A DNA stretch of 46,444 bases from Maribacter sp. (GTDB lineage: Bacteria; Bacteroidota; Bacteroidia; Flavobacteriales; Flavobacteriaceae), in assembly GCA_011050675.1 (NCBI GenBank), contig DRFI01000019.1, positions 1 to 46,444 on the forward strand. The letters are read 5' to 3'. Within the stretch, counting starts at the first letter, position 1, and every line of letters starts with the position of its first letter. Under the pieces are notes generated by a model that was not told the origin of the DNA, did no database searches, and saw nothing but the letters and a program-made list of their open reading frames with translations. Positions 1 through 7,580 of the stretch are shown here, in pieces. Made by a program: the position numbers and the translations under genes.

Positions 1-145
1 CAATAAAAGATACATTCTGATATTTGGCAACCTGAGCCATTTCTTTGTTTCGTTGCGGTTTGGTATCTATTTGGAAGCCTTTTAATTCCCTTTCCTTGAT
101 CCTGATCCTGTTATTTAAAAACAGATTCCCGGTAAGTGCCATATC
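1..145. repeat. Terminal direct repeat, left copy
   Basis: The first 145 bases are identical to the last 145 (46300-46444). The repeat lies inside a gene that reads through the junction in frame, so the sequence closes into a 46,299-bp circle. It is either an assembly overlap of a circular or permuted genome or a short true terminal repeat; the sequence alone cannot say which. Confidence 0.95.
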
Positions 146-442
146 TATCCTATCAATCATAATAGCCCCTTTTATTTTCCATATCCTTGTGAATTCATCA
201 GATATGCCCATCATGTCAAAATATTGATCTTGCAATCCCATCCATATAGTCATAACATCAACTTTCACAGGTTTGTCTTTAAACAGGTATTTGGCATCGC
301 CCTTATCAATCAGCTTAAACCAATTGAACAAAGGGATTTCATCAAACTGGCTGTATACCAAGCTCTCGTCGTATTTGGTTTTGGAGCTTAGCCAAGATAA
401 AAGCTTGCCCCAAATCTTGCGTATTTTCTGTAGTAAGTTCAA
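1..442 (-). CDS. Possible tail-assembly protein between tail tube and tape measure (5' part; continues at 46299)
   Basis: The open frame runs from a TTG at 442 down to 1, continues through the closed ends and stops at 46229, giving about 170 residues. I chose the TTG because GGAGA lies 8 nt upstream and no ATG occurs before 253. However, that segment lies inside the preceding gene, which it overlaps by 101 nt, and ribosome-binding sites are unreliable in this host group; TTG at 361 is an alternative. The protein is charged and helical, with aromatic pairs (FNWFKL) near the start. It lies directly upstream of the tape measure, where siphophages encode tail-assembly chaperones. The frame is +1 (or -2) relative to the preceding gene, whose end reads GTT TGA, so expression by frameshifting is a second possibility. 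The function comes from position only. Confidence 0.6.
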   Translation of the reverse strand, partial: MNLLQKIRKIWGKLLSWLSSKTKYDESLVYSQFDEIPLFNWFKLIDKGDAKYLFKDKPVKVDVMTIWMGLQDQYFDMMGISDEFTRIWKIKGAIMIDRIDMALTGNLFLNNRIRIKERELKGFQIDTKPQRNKEMAQVAKYQNVSFI

Positions 443-824
443 TTATATTTTCTCCATATTTATCTAATAGGTCTACTGTTAAACCTCTATCTCTAAAGTC
501 TGTAGCCCTTTTAACCGTGTCGGCACTAGTCACAAGCCCTACACCCTTAACTGCATCGGCCCTGATAGACCTTCTGAAAACCCCGGTATCTGTAAAGTTA
601 AACGGGTCGCCCGCTTTCTTCAGACCACCCGTAATTTTCTCAGTAGCTATAGAATATCTGCCTATTATGACATCATCGGCGTTTACACCTCTTCTAAATA
701 ATTGATCATCACGAATGAACTTTACAGCCGCACTGCGAATAGCGGGATCAGAAAGAACTTTAAATAGGACGGTATCAGCATTAAGCCTTGCTCCCTTCTT
801 TATCAGTTCCCTTAGTTTTCCCAT
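342..824 (-). CDS. Minor tail or neck protein with a DTGxFRRS motif
   Basis: This 160-residue protein lies between the tail-tube gene and the tape measure. Its centre has a FTDTGVFRRS segment. A D-T-G-x-(L/F)-R-x-S pattern recurs in phage tail-completion and minor tail proteins. It is followed by a DLLDKYGENIIELTTEN segment resembling minor structural proteins I know from Bacteroidota phages. ATG at 824 overlaps the 3' end of a 58-codon frame by 44 nt. The 3' end overlaps the next frame by 101 nt and finishes GTT TGA. It could also be the first of two frameshift-linked tail-assembly chaperones. Confidence 0.6.
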   Translation of the reverse strand: MGKLRELIKKGARLNADTVLFKVLSDPAIRSAAVKFIRDDQLFRRGVNADDVIIGRYSIATEKITGGLKKAGDPFNFTDTGVFRRSIRADAVKGVGLVTSADTVKRATDFRDRGLTVDLLDKYGENIIELTTENTQDLGQAFILAKLQNQIRRELGIQPV

Positions 825-957
825 GCTTTATAATATAAGCCCAACAGTCGCTAATATCAACACGCAGTTTACCCGTATGGGCTTTCATAAATGCTTCCTT
901 GCCCATTGCCTTACAAGCGTCAACGTTCATGTATTTTTTTACGTATTCTTCTATCAT
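781..957 (-). CDS. Small protein downstream of the major tail gene
   Basis: A 58-codon frame starts at ATG 957, which overlaps the TGA of the major tail protein gene as ATGA, a translational-coupling arrangement. The product is helical and charged, starts MIEEYVKKYMNVDAC and has two cysteines. Its end overlaps the start of the next gene by 44 nt. Coupling supports it being real; the function is unknown. Confidence 0.55.
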   Translation of the reverse strand: MIEEYVKKYMNVDACKAMGKEAFMKAHTGKLRVDISDCWAYIIKHGKTKGTDKEGSKA

Positions 958-1889
958 GGTACTGTAATATCAGGTGGGTTTAACTTACTCAAGTCAAAAG
1001 TATCTCTTGATCCTGTCAACTGCAATACATCTGCCGATGTTTGTATAGGAAATACAAAATCATATATCCCAGAGACGCCGGGCGTTGTCTCAGTAACAGT
1101 AGTTACTACGATGGCCAGACTTGTCGTAAAATTAAAAAGTACAAAGTCAGCCAGTACAAGATTTGTGATAGGCTCTCTATTAGGGAGTGAACCATAGTCA
1201 AATGTAATGGTCGCAGTGAAAGTAGTTGTGGTGATAGTAGTATAAACACCATTAGCATCCCTTAAACCTTCTAGTGCAGTCAAATCAACACTGTCTAAGT
1301 CTTCAGAATTTACTTGACGTAAGTCTTCATCAAACTCAGTCTGTGCCATTTGGAAGTTCATCTGAACATTTTGGTTGTTAGTACCGCCAGTAGCACCCAT
1401 TAGACGAGTCCAAAAGTTAGACAATTCAATTGGGAATAACTTACTGGTATCGTCATCTCTCCACATCCCTTGTATAGCCCCTGATCTGTCTACCATATAA
1501 AATGAAAGATCAGAACAAGAATGATTCCTAAATTGGTCAAGGTAAGTAGTAGATTCACCTTTATTGTGCGCCACAAACTGTCGCACACCTTGTGAGATGA
1601 ATTCCGTTGAGCCGTCTGAATTTGATTCTTCTGTAGGGTCTGCCCTTTCAGTAGTAACATCTTTCAGATGCCCGGTAGTAGGAAACCAGCGTTTAGACTC
1701 ATCCGTGTTATTAACCAAACCATCAAAAAGTGCTTGGTTAAGTGTTACGGACAAATCCAGAAAATTCGCTGCTCCTGTAGTGTCATTGGTCTTCACGAAT
1801 ATGATTGTATCCATCAAGCCAAATAGGGTAGCACAAGTGGTTGTTCCCGTGTTGCCTATCCCTCCGCCGCATTTACATAAATCTGCCAT
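954..1889 (-). CDS. Putative major tail (tube) protein
   Basis: The product has 311 residues, is rich in Thr, Ser and Asp, and starts with a short CKCGGGIGNTG segment. The C-terminal third (about residues 215-311) alternates Thr/Val-rich strands, like the add-on beta domain of many tail-tube proteins. It follows neck-type genes and lies three genes before the tape measure, the usual tail-tube position. No enzymatic motif is visible. The assignment rests on gene order, size and beta character; another abundant virion protein is the alternative. Confidence 0.6.
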   Translation of the reverse strand: MADLCKCGGGIGNTGTTTCATLFGLMDTIIFVKTNDTTGAANFLDLSVTLNQALFDGLVNNTDESKRWFPTTGHLKDVTTERADPTEESNSDGSTEFISQGVRQFVAHNKGESTTYLDQFRNHSCSDLSFYMVDRSGAIQGMWRDDDTSKLFPIELSNFWTRLMGATGGTNNQNVQMNFQMAQTEFDEDLRQVNSEDLDSVDLTALEGLRDANGVYTTITTTTFTATITFDYGSLPNREPITNLVLADFVLFNFTTSLAIVVTTVTETTPGVSGIYDFVFPIQTSADVLQLTGSRDTFDLSKLNPPDITVP

Positions 1890-1894
1890 AATTA

Positions 1895-2215
1895 TTAATA
1901 TTCTGTTATAAAAATTTCAAATGTTCCCGCTTCCGTTATTGCACATAGCTCACCCGTGTATATGTTATCCGTAGGCATTTCCCAAAATGGAATAGCACCT
2001 ACTTTAGAGCTTATAAAGATGCCCTTCATGTCATCGTCTACACTAGCGGGTTGTAATTTTAACCAAAACCCGATAGCGTTGTCATTATTAGATACATGCA
2101 AAAACACCCTGTTTGTATTGGCAACCGCTATCGTAGTAGATGAAGATGAATTTAAGGTAATACCTCCTGATACGGTAGCCGTTGGACTTGTATTTCTATT
2201 TCTTCCTATAGTCAT
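1895..2215 (-). CDS. Small beta-rich virion protein
   Basis: This 106-residue protein has a Ser/Thr-rich N-terminus followed by alternating hydrophobic strands (RVFLHVSNNDNAIGFWLKL, then a Gly-rich turn and a GELCAITEAG segment). Such short single-domain beta proteins are common in phage head and tail modules, sometimes as decoration proteins. The ATG overlaps the stop of the preceding gene as ATGA. The precise role is unknown. Confidence 0.6.
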   Translation of the reverse strand: MTIGRNRNTSPTATVSGGITLNSSSSTTIAVANTNRVFLHVSNNDNAIGFWLKLQPASVDDDMKGIFISSKVGAIPFWEMPTDNIYTGELCAITEAGTFEIFITEY

Positions 2216-3240
2216 GGTAGAAAATTAAATGCCGGTGACACCTCAGACACCAATGATGAGTTAATAATTTTAAATTCCATAACCGCCGTTACAAACGTAT
2301 TAGGGTTCGTATCCGATCGTGCCTGGAAAAGTATCTCTGACTTTTCAGGAAGCTTTAAAAATGTCTTAAACGGGTATATAACGTTTGACTGATAGTTTGA
2401 AGATATACCACCAACAGCAAACGGGCCAACGCCGCCGATCTGTATTCTGGGCCTTACCCTTACGTCTTCACCTTTAGGCGCGAATATTACCGCTTGCTCC
2501 CAAAATGCTGTCTTGCCAAGGGGTACGGTAAAAAATGAATCAAAAGACGATAAATCGCCTGCCTTCATTACACTCCTAACTAGTCCACCTCCTGATACAC
2601 GTAATGTTATATCACCATCATTCTCACCAAGACTGCCTACTTGTGAGGTTACGAACCTATTTTTTCTAAAATGTGTTCCCGATATTACAACGGGGGTTGT
2701 ACCGTTCATATCTACTTCAACTTCCGCCTGTTGTGTATAATCAGCAGCAAGCGTTTGAATTATGATTTTCTGTGCTCCTGTTCCTGCTATTGTATCGTTA
2801 ACACTTGAGCTTACTACTTCCCATTCTTCTGCAACAGTAGGAAATACAAGATTACCTCCACCATTCCACAGGTCAGCAAAAGTTAGTCCTACATCGGCCT
2901 GATTTGATATTATGCCCAAAGATGCAACGCCAGGAATAAGACCAATGGCAACTTCTAAGTCGTAATTGGTAGATCGTGGCTTGCTTGCGCCAACATTTAT
3001 TAAATCAAGTGCAGCTACTACCTGATCAATAGTTGTGAATCCTGAGACACCGTCAATTGTCCAGTCTGCGGCTGCCGCCCCGGTGGTTATTTTTGTGCCG
3101 TCTTGTAATGACATTGAGATAGTAGCTATAGATGCCCCACCTTTCGTATAACTATAATACCACAGGTTAGATGAATAAAAAAGATTGCCCTTTTCTGTCA
3201 CCTTAAAACCGCCCGTCTGTAATCTTTCTATAATTATCAT
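2212..3240 (-). CDS. Virion structural protein, beta-rich
   Basis: I start this at ATG 3240, which overlaps the TGA of the gene before it as ATGA; a TTG three codons earlier is less likely. The 342-residue product is Gly/Ser/Val-rich. Its middle (about 130-230) has the SVNDTIAGTGAQKIIIQTL and MNGTTPV pattern of a repeated phage structural-protein family I know mainly from marine phages. It lies between neck-like and tail-tube genes. It could be a head fibre, a decoration protein or a neck-attached protein. Confidence 0.65.
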   Translation of the reverse strand: MIIIERLQTGGFKVTEKGNLFYSSNLWYYSYTKGGASIATISMSLQDGTKITTGAAAADWTIDGVSGFTTIDQVVAALDLINVGASKPRSTNYDLEVAIGLIPGVASLGIISNQADVGLTFADLWNGGGNLVFPTVAEEWEVVSSSVNDTIAGTGAQKIIIQTLAADYTQQAEVEVDMNGTTPVVISGTHFRKNRFVTSQVGSLGENDGDITLRVSGGGLVRSVMKAGDLSSFDSFFTVPLGKTAFWEQAVIFAPKGEDVRVRPRIQIGGVGPFAVGGISSNYQSNVIYPFKTFLKLPEKSEILFQARSDTNPNTFVTAVMEFKIINSSLVSEVSPAFNFLP

Positions 3241-3794
3241 TCTATACAAACATCATTTTCATCGTACTCTACCGATAAGTTAAACCTTACAAAGTGAAAA
3301 TCGCTCATATCATCCTGTGATATTCTTTCACTTAACTCTGCGGATAATGTCAAACCTGTATAGACATTATCCCTGCCTGTAACAAAACTTTCAAGCTCAA
3401 ACATGGCATCTGATCTGTTTATAGCCAAAAATATATCGTTGTGCATCTCTTCATCTGCCCTGTGTAACACCCCGGGATATAGCTGATCTAGCTTGCCCTG
3501 AAATACTATACTTATCTCTGAGGTAAATGAATTAGCATCATACTCCCTGGTAGGATTGACCAGAAAAAAAGAACTTACATTAAATGAGTCATCAAAGAAT
3601 ACATCTTCGTATTCATTGCTTTCCAAATAATGTTCTGGAATAATATCTAGCCCATTAACATTAACATAAACTCTTGGATATGATTGATAGTCTGTCCATG
3701 ATGCCTTGGTAGTTAAATCCGTAAACAGGTGCTTTTGCAGGTTGTTCACCTGAATGTCTACAAGTACCGGGTTATCTTTTAACACTAAGCTCAT
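3237..3794 (-). CDS. Putative tail terminator or neck protein
   Basis: The 185-residue product is acidic and of mixed alpha/beta character, ending in a strand-like DFHFVRFNLSVEYDEND segment. Its size and position after the large neck-type gene and before the tail tube fit a tail terminator or head-tail joining protein. It overlaps both neighbours by 3-4 nt. No diagnostic motif is visible, so the role is inferred from order. Confidence 0.5.
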   Translation of the reverse strand: MSLVLKDNPVLVDIQVNNLQKHLFTDLTTKASWTDYQSYPRVYVNVNGLDIIPEHYLESNEYEDVFFDDSFNVSSFFLVNPTREYDANSFTSEISIVFQGKLDQLYPGVLHRADEEMHNDIFLAINRSDAMFELESFVTGRDNVYTGLTLSAELSERISQDDMSDFHFVRFNLSVEYDENDVCIE

Positions 3795-4861
3795 GTCATC
3801 GTATCAACTGTCATCCTTACATTTCCATACCCTTCACGCAGTTTAGCGATCTGCTTTCTAATAGAAGCTATCTCACCAAAAAGCATCGGCCGAAGCCCAC
3901 TGATCCGTAATAGCCCTTCCTGATTCTGTCCTTCTATCTCTTGTGTTATACGCACTATTAACTCATCTGTCTTGCGTTCATTTTTATTAGATCGTAGCGA
4001 TGCTAAATAATTTGTCAGTGCATTGATTTGAGCCTTTAGCTGTATTGCACGTGAGAATAATTGCTTATTCTGTTTTATAAGATCAGTGAAATCATCAAAG
4101 ACCATTATGTCAGGATTAAGACCGATAGAACTCTCCAAACTTTCTTCATCATCTAAGTCAAACATCGTTTCCGTATTATGCCCAGGTACGAAAATTCGGC
4201 GTAGCGATAAATGTGTGAACTGTGATTGTATGTCGGCACTCTCAAATTCACGTTCAAAAGGTGTGATGGTTAGCCCATCGGTCAAATATCCCAGATAATA
4301 CTCTCCTTTATAAGTAGTATCAGAATTGTCAACCCTGAAATTCAATACCTCTTCCTGATGATCAGTGGTAATAGTAATTTCCTTCTCAAAAATAGGTGTA
4401 GTAAAAGATGTGTTAAACAACAACAGCTTAAATGTCCCCGTTGTTTTGAAGTCCAGAAGTATCCTTGTAATCTCAAAAGCTATGTTCTTCTCATTGGATA
4501 CCCTGATTTGAAAACCTACAAATCCGTTAGGCAGGGCAACAGTGTCAATCCTATTCTGTGCGTTAATAAATAGTAGATTCTTATCTATATAATCCGCTTC
4601 ATTGAATACAGAATTACATACATCAACAATGCTAGTATCTATCAGTTGCGACAGAAATGTATTAAAGTCAACGTCTGATATGCCCGAATAATCTTGAGTG
4701 TCTTTAAGATACTCAATCTTAGCAAAAGGGTTGTCATTCACAAAATAACCAGAACTACTTAGCAGATTATTAGCATCCACTATGCTAAAATCAGGGTTAA
4801 AAGGTTGCCTATAACCTACCAACCCTGATAAGTCTGTCGTTACTTTGGTCGGGTTAAACAT
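3791..4861 (-). CDS. Putative neck (head-tail connector) protein
   Basis: This 356-residue protein lies just after the capsid gene block. The N-terminal two thirds are mixed alpha/beta with an aromatic Asn/Asp-rich start. Residues about 260-340 are charged and heptad-like and probably form a coiled coil. I recognise the overall look from connector-region proteins of flavobacterial phages but cannot name a family. The stop overlaps the next gene's start. Confidence 0.5.
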   Translation of the reverse strand: MFNPTKVTTDLSGLVGYRQPFNPDFSIVDANNLLSSSGYFVNDNPFAKIEYLKDTQDYSGISDVDFNTFLSQLIDTSIVDVCNSVFNEADYIDKNLLFINAQNRIDTVALPNGFVGFQIRVSNEKNIAFEITRILLDFKTTGTFKLLLFNTSFTTPIFEKEITITTDHQEEVLNFRVDNSDTTYKGEYYLGYLTDGLTITPFEREFESADIQSQFTHLSLRRIFVPGHNTETMFDLDDEESLESSIGLNPDIMVFDDFTDLIKQNKQLFSRAIQLKAQINALTNYLASLRSNKNERKTDELIVRITQEIEGQNQEGLLRISGLRPMLFGEIASIRKQIAKLREGYGNVRMTVDTMT

Positions 4862-5110
4862 TTACTTTTTCTTGGGGTCTTTCTTGTCCTGATAAATCTT
4901 ATCCTCGGACTTGTTGATCTCCATGAAGACACCTGAATTTCCAAAGACTGCATTGATACTATCGGCGTAATCATCCGTTACTACCATTCGTTCTTTGATA
5001 ACCTTAGTCATCTTCTTATTCCAACCCTTTTCGTCCTTGTATAAGCTTTTATACTGGGTATAAACACTAAAATTTATGTCAACCTCTAAGAGTTTCTTTG
5101 CCTTTTTCAT
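4862..5110 (-). CDS. Small lysine-rich protein of the head module
   Basis: An 82-residue, strongly basic protein (MKKAKKLLEVDIN start, DKKDPKKK end) is encoded directly after the major capsid gene with a 4-nt gap. No domain is recognisable. The position suggests a minor head or head-completion role, but this is inference. Confidence 0.6.
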   Translation of the reverse strand: MKKAKKLLEVDINFSVYTQYKSLYKDEKGWNKKMTKVIKERMVVTDDYADSINAVFGNSGVFMEINKSEDKIYQDKKDPKKK

Positions 5111-5114
5111 GATC

Positions 5115-6143
5115 CTATACTAATGCGAATGCCAAAAGAGAAGTTTCACCGGCAACCGTCAGTGGTGTATCGTGAAAAGCCAAGTCAAGTGATAGCTCCC
5201 ATTCTGTTTTGGTATCCTGTTTTACTGAATTAGTTGCTGTTCCATCAAATCGTTCTACATAAGTATGCAGAGCGTAAGACAGACCATCTACAGGATTGAT
5301 CATGGTTGAATAAACATCTTCAGGAGTTACCCTACCTTCCCTGTTTTGGCGTGGTATCCATGTGTTTACACCTACAGACCCGTCCTGAATAGCTATCCAT
5401 GCACCTAAGCTGTAAGCAGAAACAAGAGCACCAAACAACGGGCCTAATTCAGGGGATCGTACAAACGTAATTCCTTCATTTTGGAAGGATAAGTTTGTAG
5501 AGTTAGAATTGCCCTGTTGGAGGTCTTTTTCAAACCTGTTGAAAGAAGTCTCATCGCAATAGAATGTATAACTTGGTGAGTAAGCATTAAGATCAAGAAT
5601 AGATTTGGTAATCTGTACAGCACGTTCTCCATTTGTACTGTTTGTGATCTCAAAGGTATCTTCAACAACATCAAAAGTCCCTTCGTTTGATCCCTGATCA
5701 AAGTCTACTGTATTTCTGTTGTTGAATAGATGGTTGATAGCTAATGTCTCAAAGCCATTCATAAAGGCTTTAATACAATTGTCAACGCCTGTATCAAATT
5801 CATCTGCCTGAGTAAAGAAATTGTTATCCATTCTCTTTAGTGAGGTCTGGAATTCAGATGTGCGAGTAACCCAACTGAGGGTTAATAGACTTGAATCCCC
5901 TACTGGGCCAGTATGATTAAATAATCGTTCCGTTCCCAAAGCAGGTGGATCACTGGCGCGAAAATTCGCCTCTACAGCACGATCTTCACGTGTTCTTACT
6001 GAGTTGTCGGGAACAAAGAAGTTCTGATTCTGTAAGAAATTCAGATACGTTGCTGGTCGTCTGAAGCGCAATTCATTTGCTTGAAACCTGTTTATCAATC
6101 TAACTTGCGCGGTTTTTAGATCGGTGGTTGTAAAATCTGCCAT
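5115..6143 (-). CDS. Major capsid protein
   Basis: This 342-residue protein follows the scaffold-like gene and precedes the neck genes, the canonical capsid position. It begins with a short helical segment and then the extended-loop-like DDRAVEANFRASDPPALGTERLF region (about 55-75, compressed here). A long central helix-rich domain and a C-terminal beta region follow, consistent with an HK97-type fold. No protease site is evident. The gene has its own promoter at 6277-6284 and a leader of about 126 nt with four GCGGTAGC repeats, unlike its tightly packed neighbours. Confidence 0.85.
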   Translation of the reverse strand: MADFTTTDLKTAQVRLINRFQANELRFRRPATYLNFLQNQNFFVPDNSVRTREDRAVEANFRASDPPALGTERLFNHTGPVGDSSLLTLSWVTRTSEFQTSLKRMDNNFFTQADEFDTGVDNCIKAFMNGFETLAINHLFNNRNTVDFDQGSNEGTFDVVEDTFEITNSTNGERAVQITKSILDLNAYSPSYTFYCDETSFNRFEKDLQQGNSNSTNLSFQNEGITFVRSPELGPLFGALVSAYSLGAWIAIQDGSVGVNTWIPRQNREGRVTPEDVYSTMINPVDGLSYALHTYVERFDGTATNSVKQDTKTEWELSLDLAFHDTPLTVAGETSLLAFALV

Positions 6144-6276
6144 TTGATTAATTATTAGATAGTTAGAAAATACCTCTAAGCTACCGCTTAATTAATCCCT
6201 GCCAGCTACCGCCAGTCAAATGATTTAGAGAAGTGTTGGCTACCGCCTATATCTTATCAGCTACCGCCGATTATTG
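6144..6276 (-). promoter_or_regulatory. Capsid-gene 5' leader with four GCGGTAGC repeats
   Basis: Between the scaffold gene and the capsid start lie four copies of GCTACCGC on the plus strand (GCGGTAGC in the mRNA) at 6180-6187, 6205-6212, 6239-6246 and 6260-6267. Three extend to GGCGGTAGC. Spacing is irregular (25, 34 and 21 nt). They fall inside the inferred untranslated leader, the first just after the predicted transcription start. An RNA encoded at 12870-12947 carries the complement. A protein-binding operator on the mRNA is the alternative. Confidence 0.7.
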
Positions 6277-6284
6277 CAAAAGTA
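6277..6284 (-). promoter_or_regulatory. -7 element of the capsid-gene promoter
   Basis: TACTTTTG on the minus strand matches the Bacteroidota -7 consensus TAnnTTTG. It lies immediately after the stop of the scaffold-like gene. Transcription from it would start near 6270, at the edge of the first GCGGTAGC repeat. I see no clear -33 TTTG at 19-20 nt. Confidence 0.45.
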
Positions 6285-6289
6285 AGGAA

Positions 6290-7105
6290 TTAATCTTTAA
6301 ATTCCTTTTTTAACGTTCTTTTAAGAAGTTCTTGGTTGATCTGTTCATCTGTTTTACCCTCTTCTTCCAACTTCGCTACAACTTCCTCTACATCCGTTCC
6401 CTTCTTTGGGTTTTCATTGCCTCCTCCTGCTCCGCCTTCGGCTTTCTTTCGGAAGTCATTAACAAAATCCCCCATAATAACATCTATCTTCAAAGGTGAT
6501 TCCATTTTGTCTTTTAGGATACCGCCACCGTTTTTAGAAAAGGTAAGGTTGCCGTCCTCAAGGCTGGTATTAAATTCACTCTTAAAAAGGATCAACGCAC
6601 GATCCCGACTGATATTCAGACCGCTTTCGGGAATAGCCCTCATTAACATATTATCTATTGTGGTCTGCTGCTTGAATTGACTGAAGGTTTTTTCATGGTT
6701 TTCAAATAAATCCTTTTGCTCTTGTATTGTTATGCGCAACTTTCCCAGGCTTTCATTTTGTTCCTGAATCTTTTTATCAGGCTCTATCTTGGCATCTTCC
6801 AAAACTTTATTTTGGAAAGCATCTAGAAAGATATTCAAGTCCTTTTTGCCTTCAAACGCTTCCATGCCTCTGTCTATTTTGGCTTGCTTAATGGCCATTT
6901 CTAAATTCAGATTACTAAAGTCTGACTTTGCCTGACTTTTAATGTTCTCTGTTAGCGTAGCTTTGAAGGTGTCGTCCTCTTCTTTGGTTCTTATTACTTC
7001 GGGCAAGGAAATTTCTACTTCTTCATCCTCTGTAAAGCCTTTTGCCAGCACACCTTCTTCAAGGCCGAGCCGTTTTTCTAAATCTTTTATATTTTTAATG
7101 GGCAT
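6290..7105 (-). CDS. Scaffold protein
   Basis: The 271-residue product is highly charged and mostly helical, with a central heptad-rich stretch (about 100-150). A Gly-rich linker (AEGGAGGGNENPKKG, about 222-236) is followed by a basic C-terminal helix-turn-helix of the type that binds capsid protein. It directly precedes the capsid gene, typical of an internal scaffold that guides procapsid assembly. No protease motif is present. Confidence 0.75.
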   Translation of the reverse strand: MPIKNIKDLEKRLGLEEGVLAKGFTEDEEVEISLPEVIRTKEEDDTFKATLTENIKSQAKSDFSNLNLEMAIKQAKIDRGMEAFEGKKDLNIFLDAFQNKVLEDAKIEPDKKIQEQNESLGKLRITIQEQKDLFENHEKTFSQFKQQTTIDNMLMRAIPESGLNISRDRALILFKSEFNTSLEDGNLTFSKNGGGILKDKMESPLKIDVIMGDFVNDFRKKAEGGAGGGNENPKKGTDVEEVVAKLEEEGKTDEQINQELLKRTLKKEFKD

Positions 7106-7580
7106 AATTGATATTGTTTTGGTCTAATAATTCAGTGAGTTTGGGTTCTTTTGCTAGGTGATGATATTTGATTTTATGCTTATCAAGTAAAGCTTTCATC
7201 TCTTGCAATGTTGCCGAAGGCGATTCGGCTTCCGCTTCTTTAATCTTGTTCACATCCGGGATGTTGCGCTCAGGCATAGGCACATGATCCGCCAAAGCAT
7301 CATTCAATACGTGCTTCAGTACATTGCCTTTCAATAGCTCATCGCTTTCTTTTTGGGCTTTCCTTTTACGCATCTTTGCCTCTCCGTCTACATAATACTT
7401 GTTAGTGGCCTCTTCATCTATCTCATAAATCTTACCACCATTTACCCAATTTGCATTGGTTTGCTCATACCATTCTTTCGTAATTTTTGCCGCTGGCATC
7501 AGTAATGTTTTGTGTTCTTTGGTGAATCCTTTCTCATTTCTGAAAAGTTGATAGTGCCGACATACATAAATTTCATTCAT
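7095..7580 (-). CDS. Head-module protein with C-terminal HeH/LEM-like helix
   Basis: This 161-residue protein lies between portal and scaffold. The last 40 residues (TLQEMKALLDKHKIKYHH and onward) match the short helix-extended-loop-helix (HeH/LEM-like) module found at the C-termini of many phage head proteins. The middle is strongly charged. It overlaps the portal gene by 8 nt and the scaffold gene by 11 nt. Role in head assembly is inferred. Confidence 0.6.
   Translation of the reverse strand: MNEIYVCRHYQLFRNEKGFTKEHKTLLMPAAKITKEWYEQTNANWVNGGKIYEIDEEATNKYYVDGEAKMRKRKAQKESDELLKGNVLKHVLNDALADHVPMPERNIPDVNKIKEAEAESPSATLQEMKALLDKHKIKYHHLAKEPKLTELLDQNNINYAH

Noticed and set aside
715..1197. 160-residue plus-strand frame
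   Set aside because: It lies opposite the tail genes, and its frame is explained by their codon bias.
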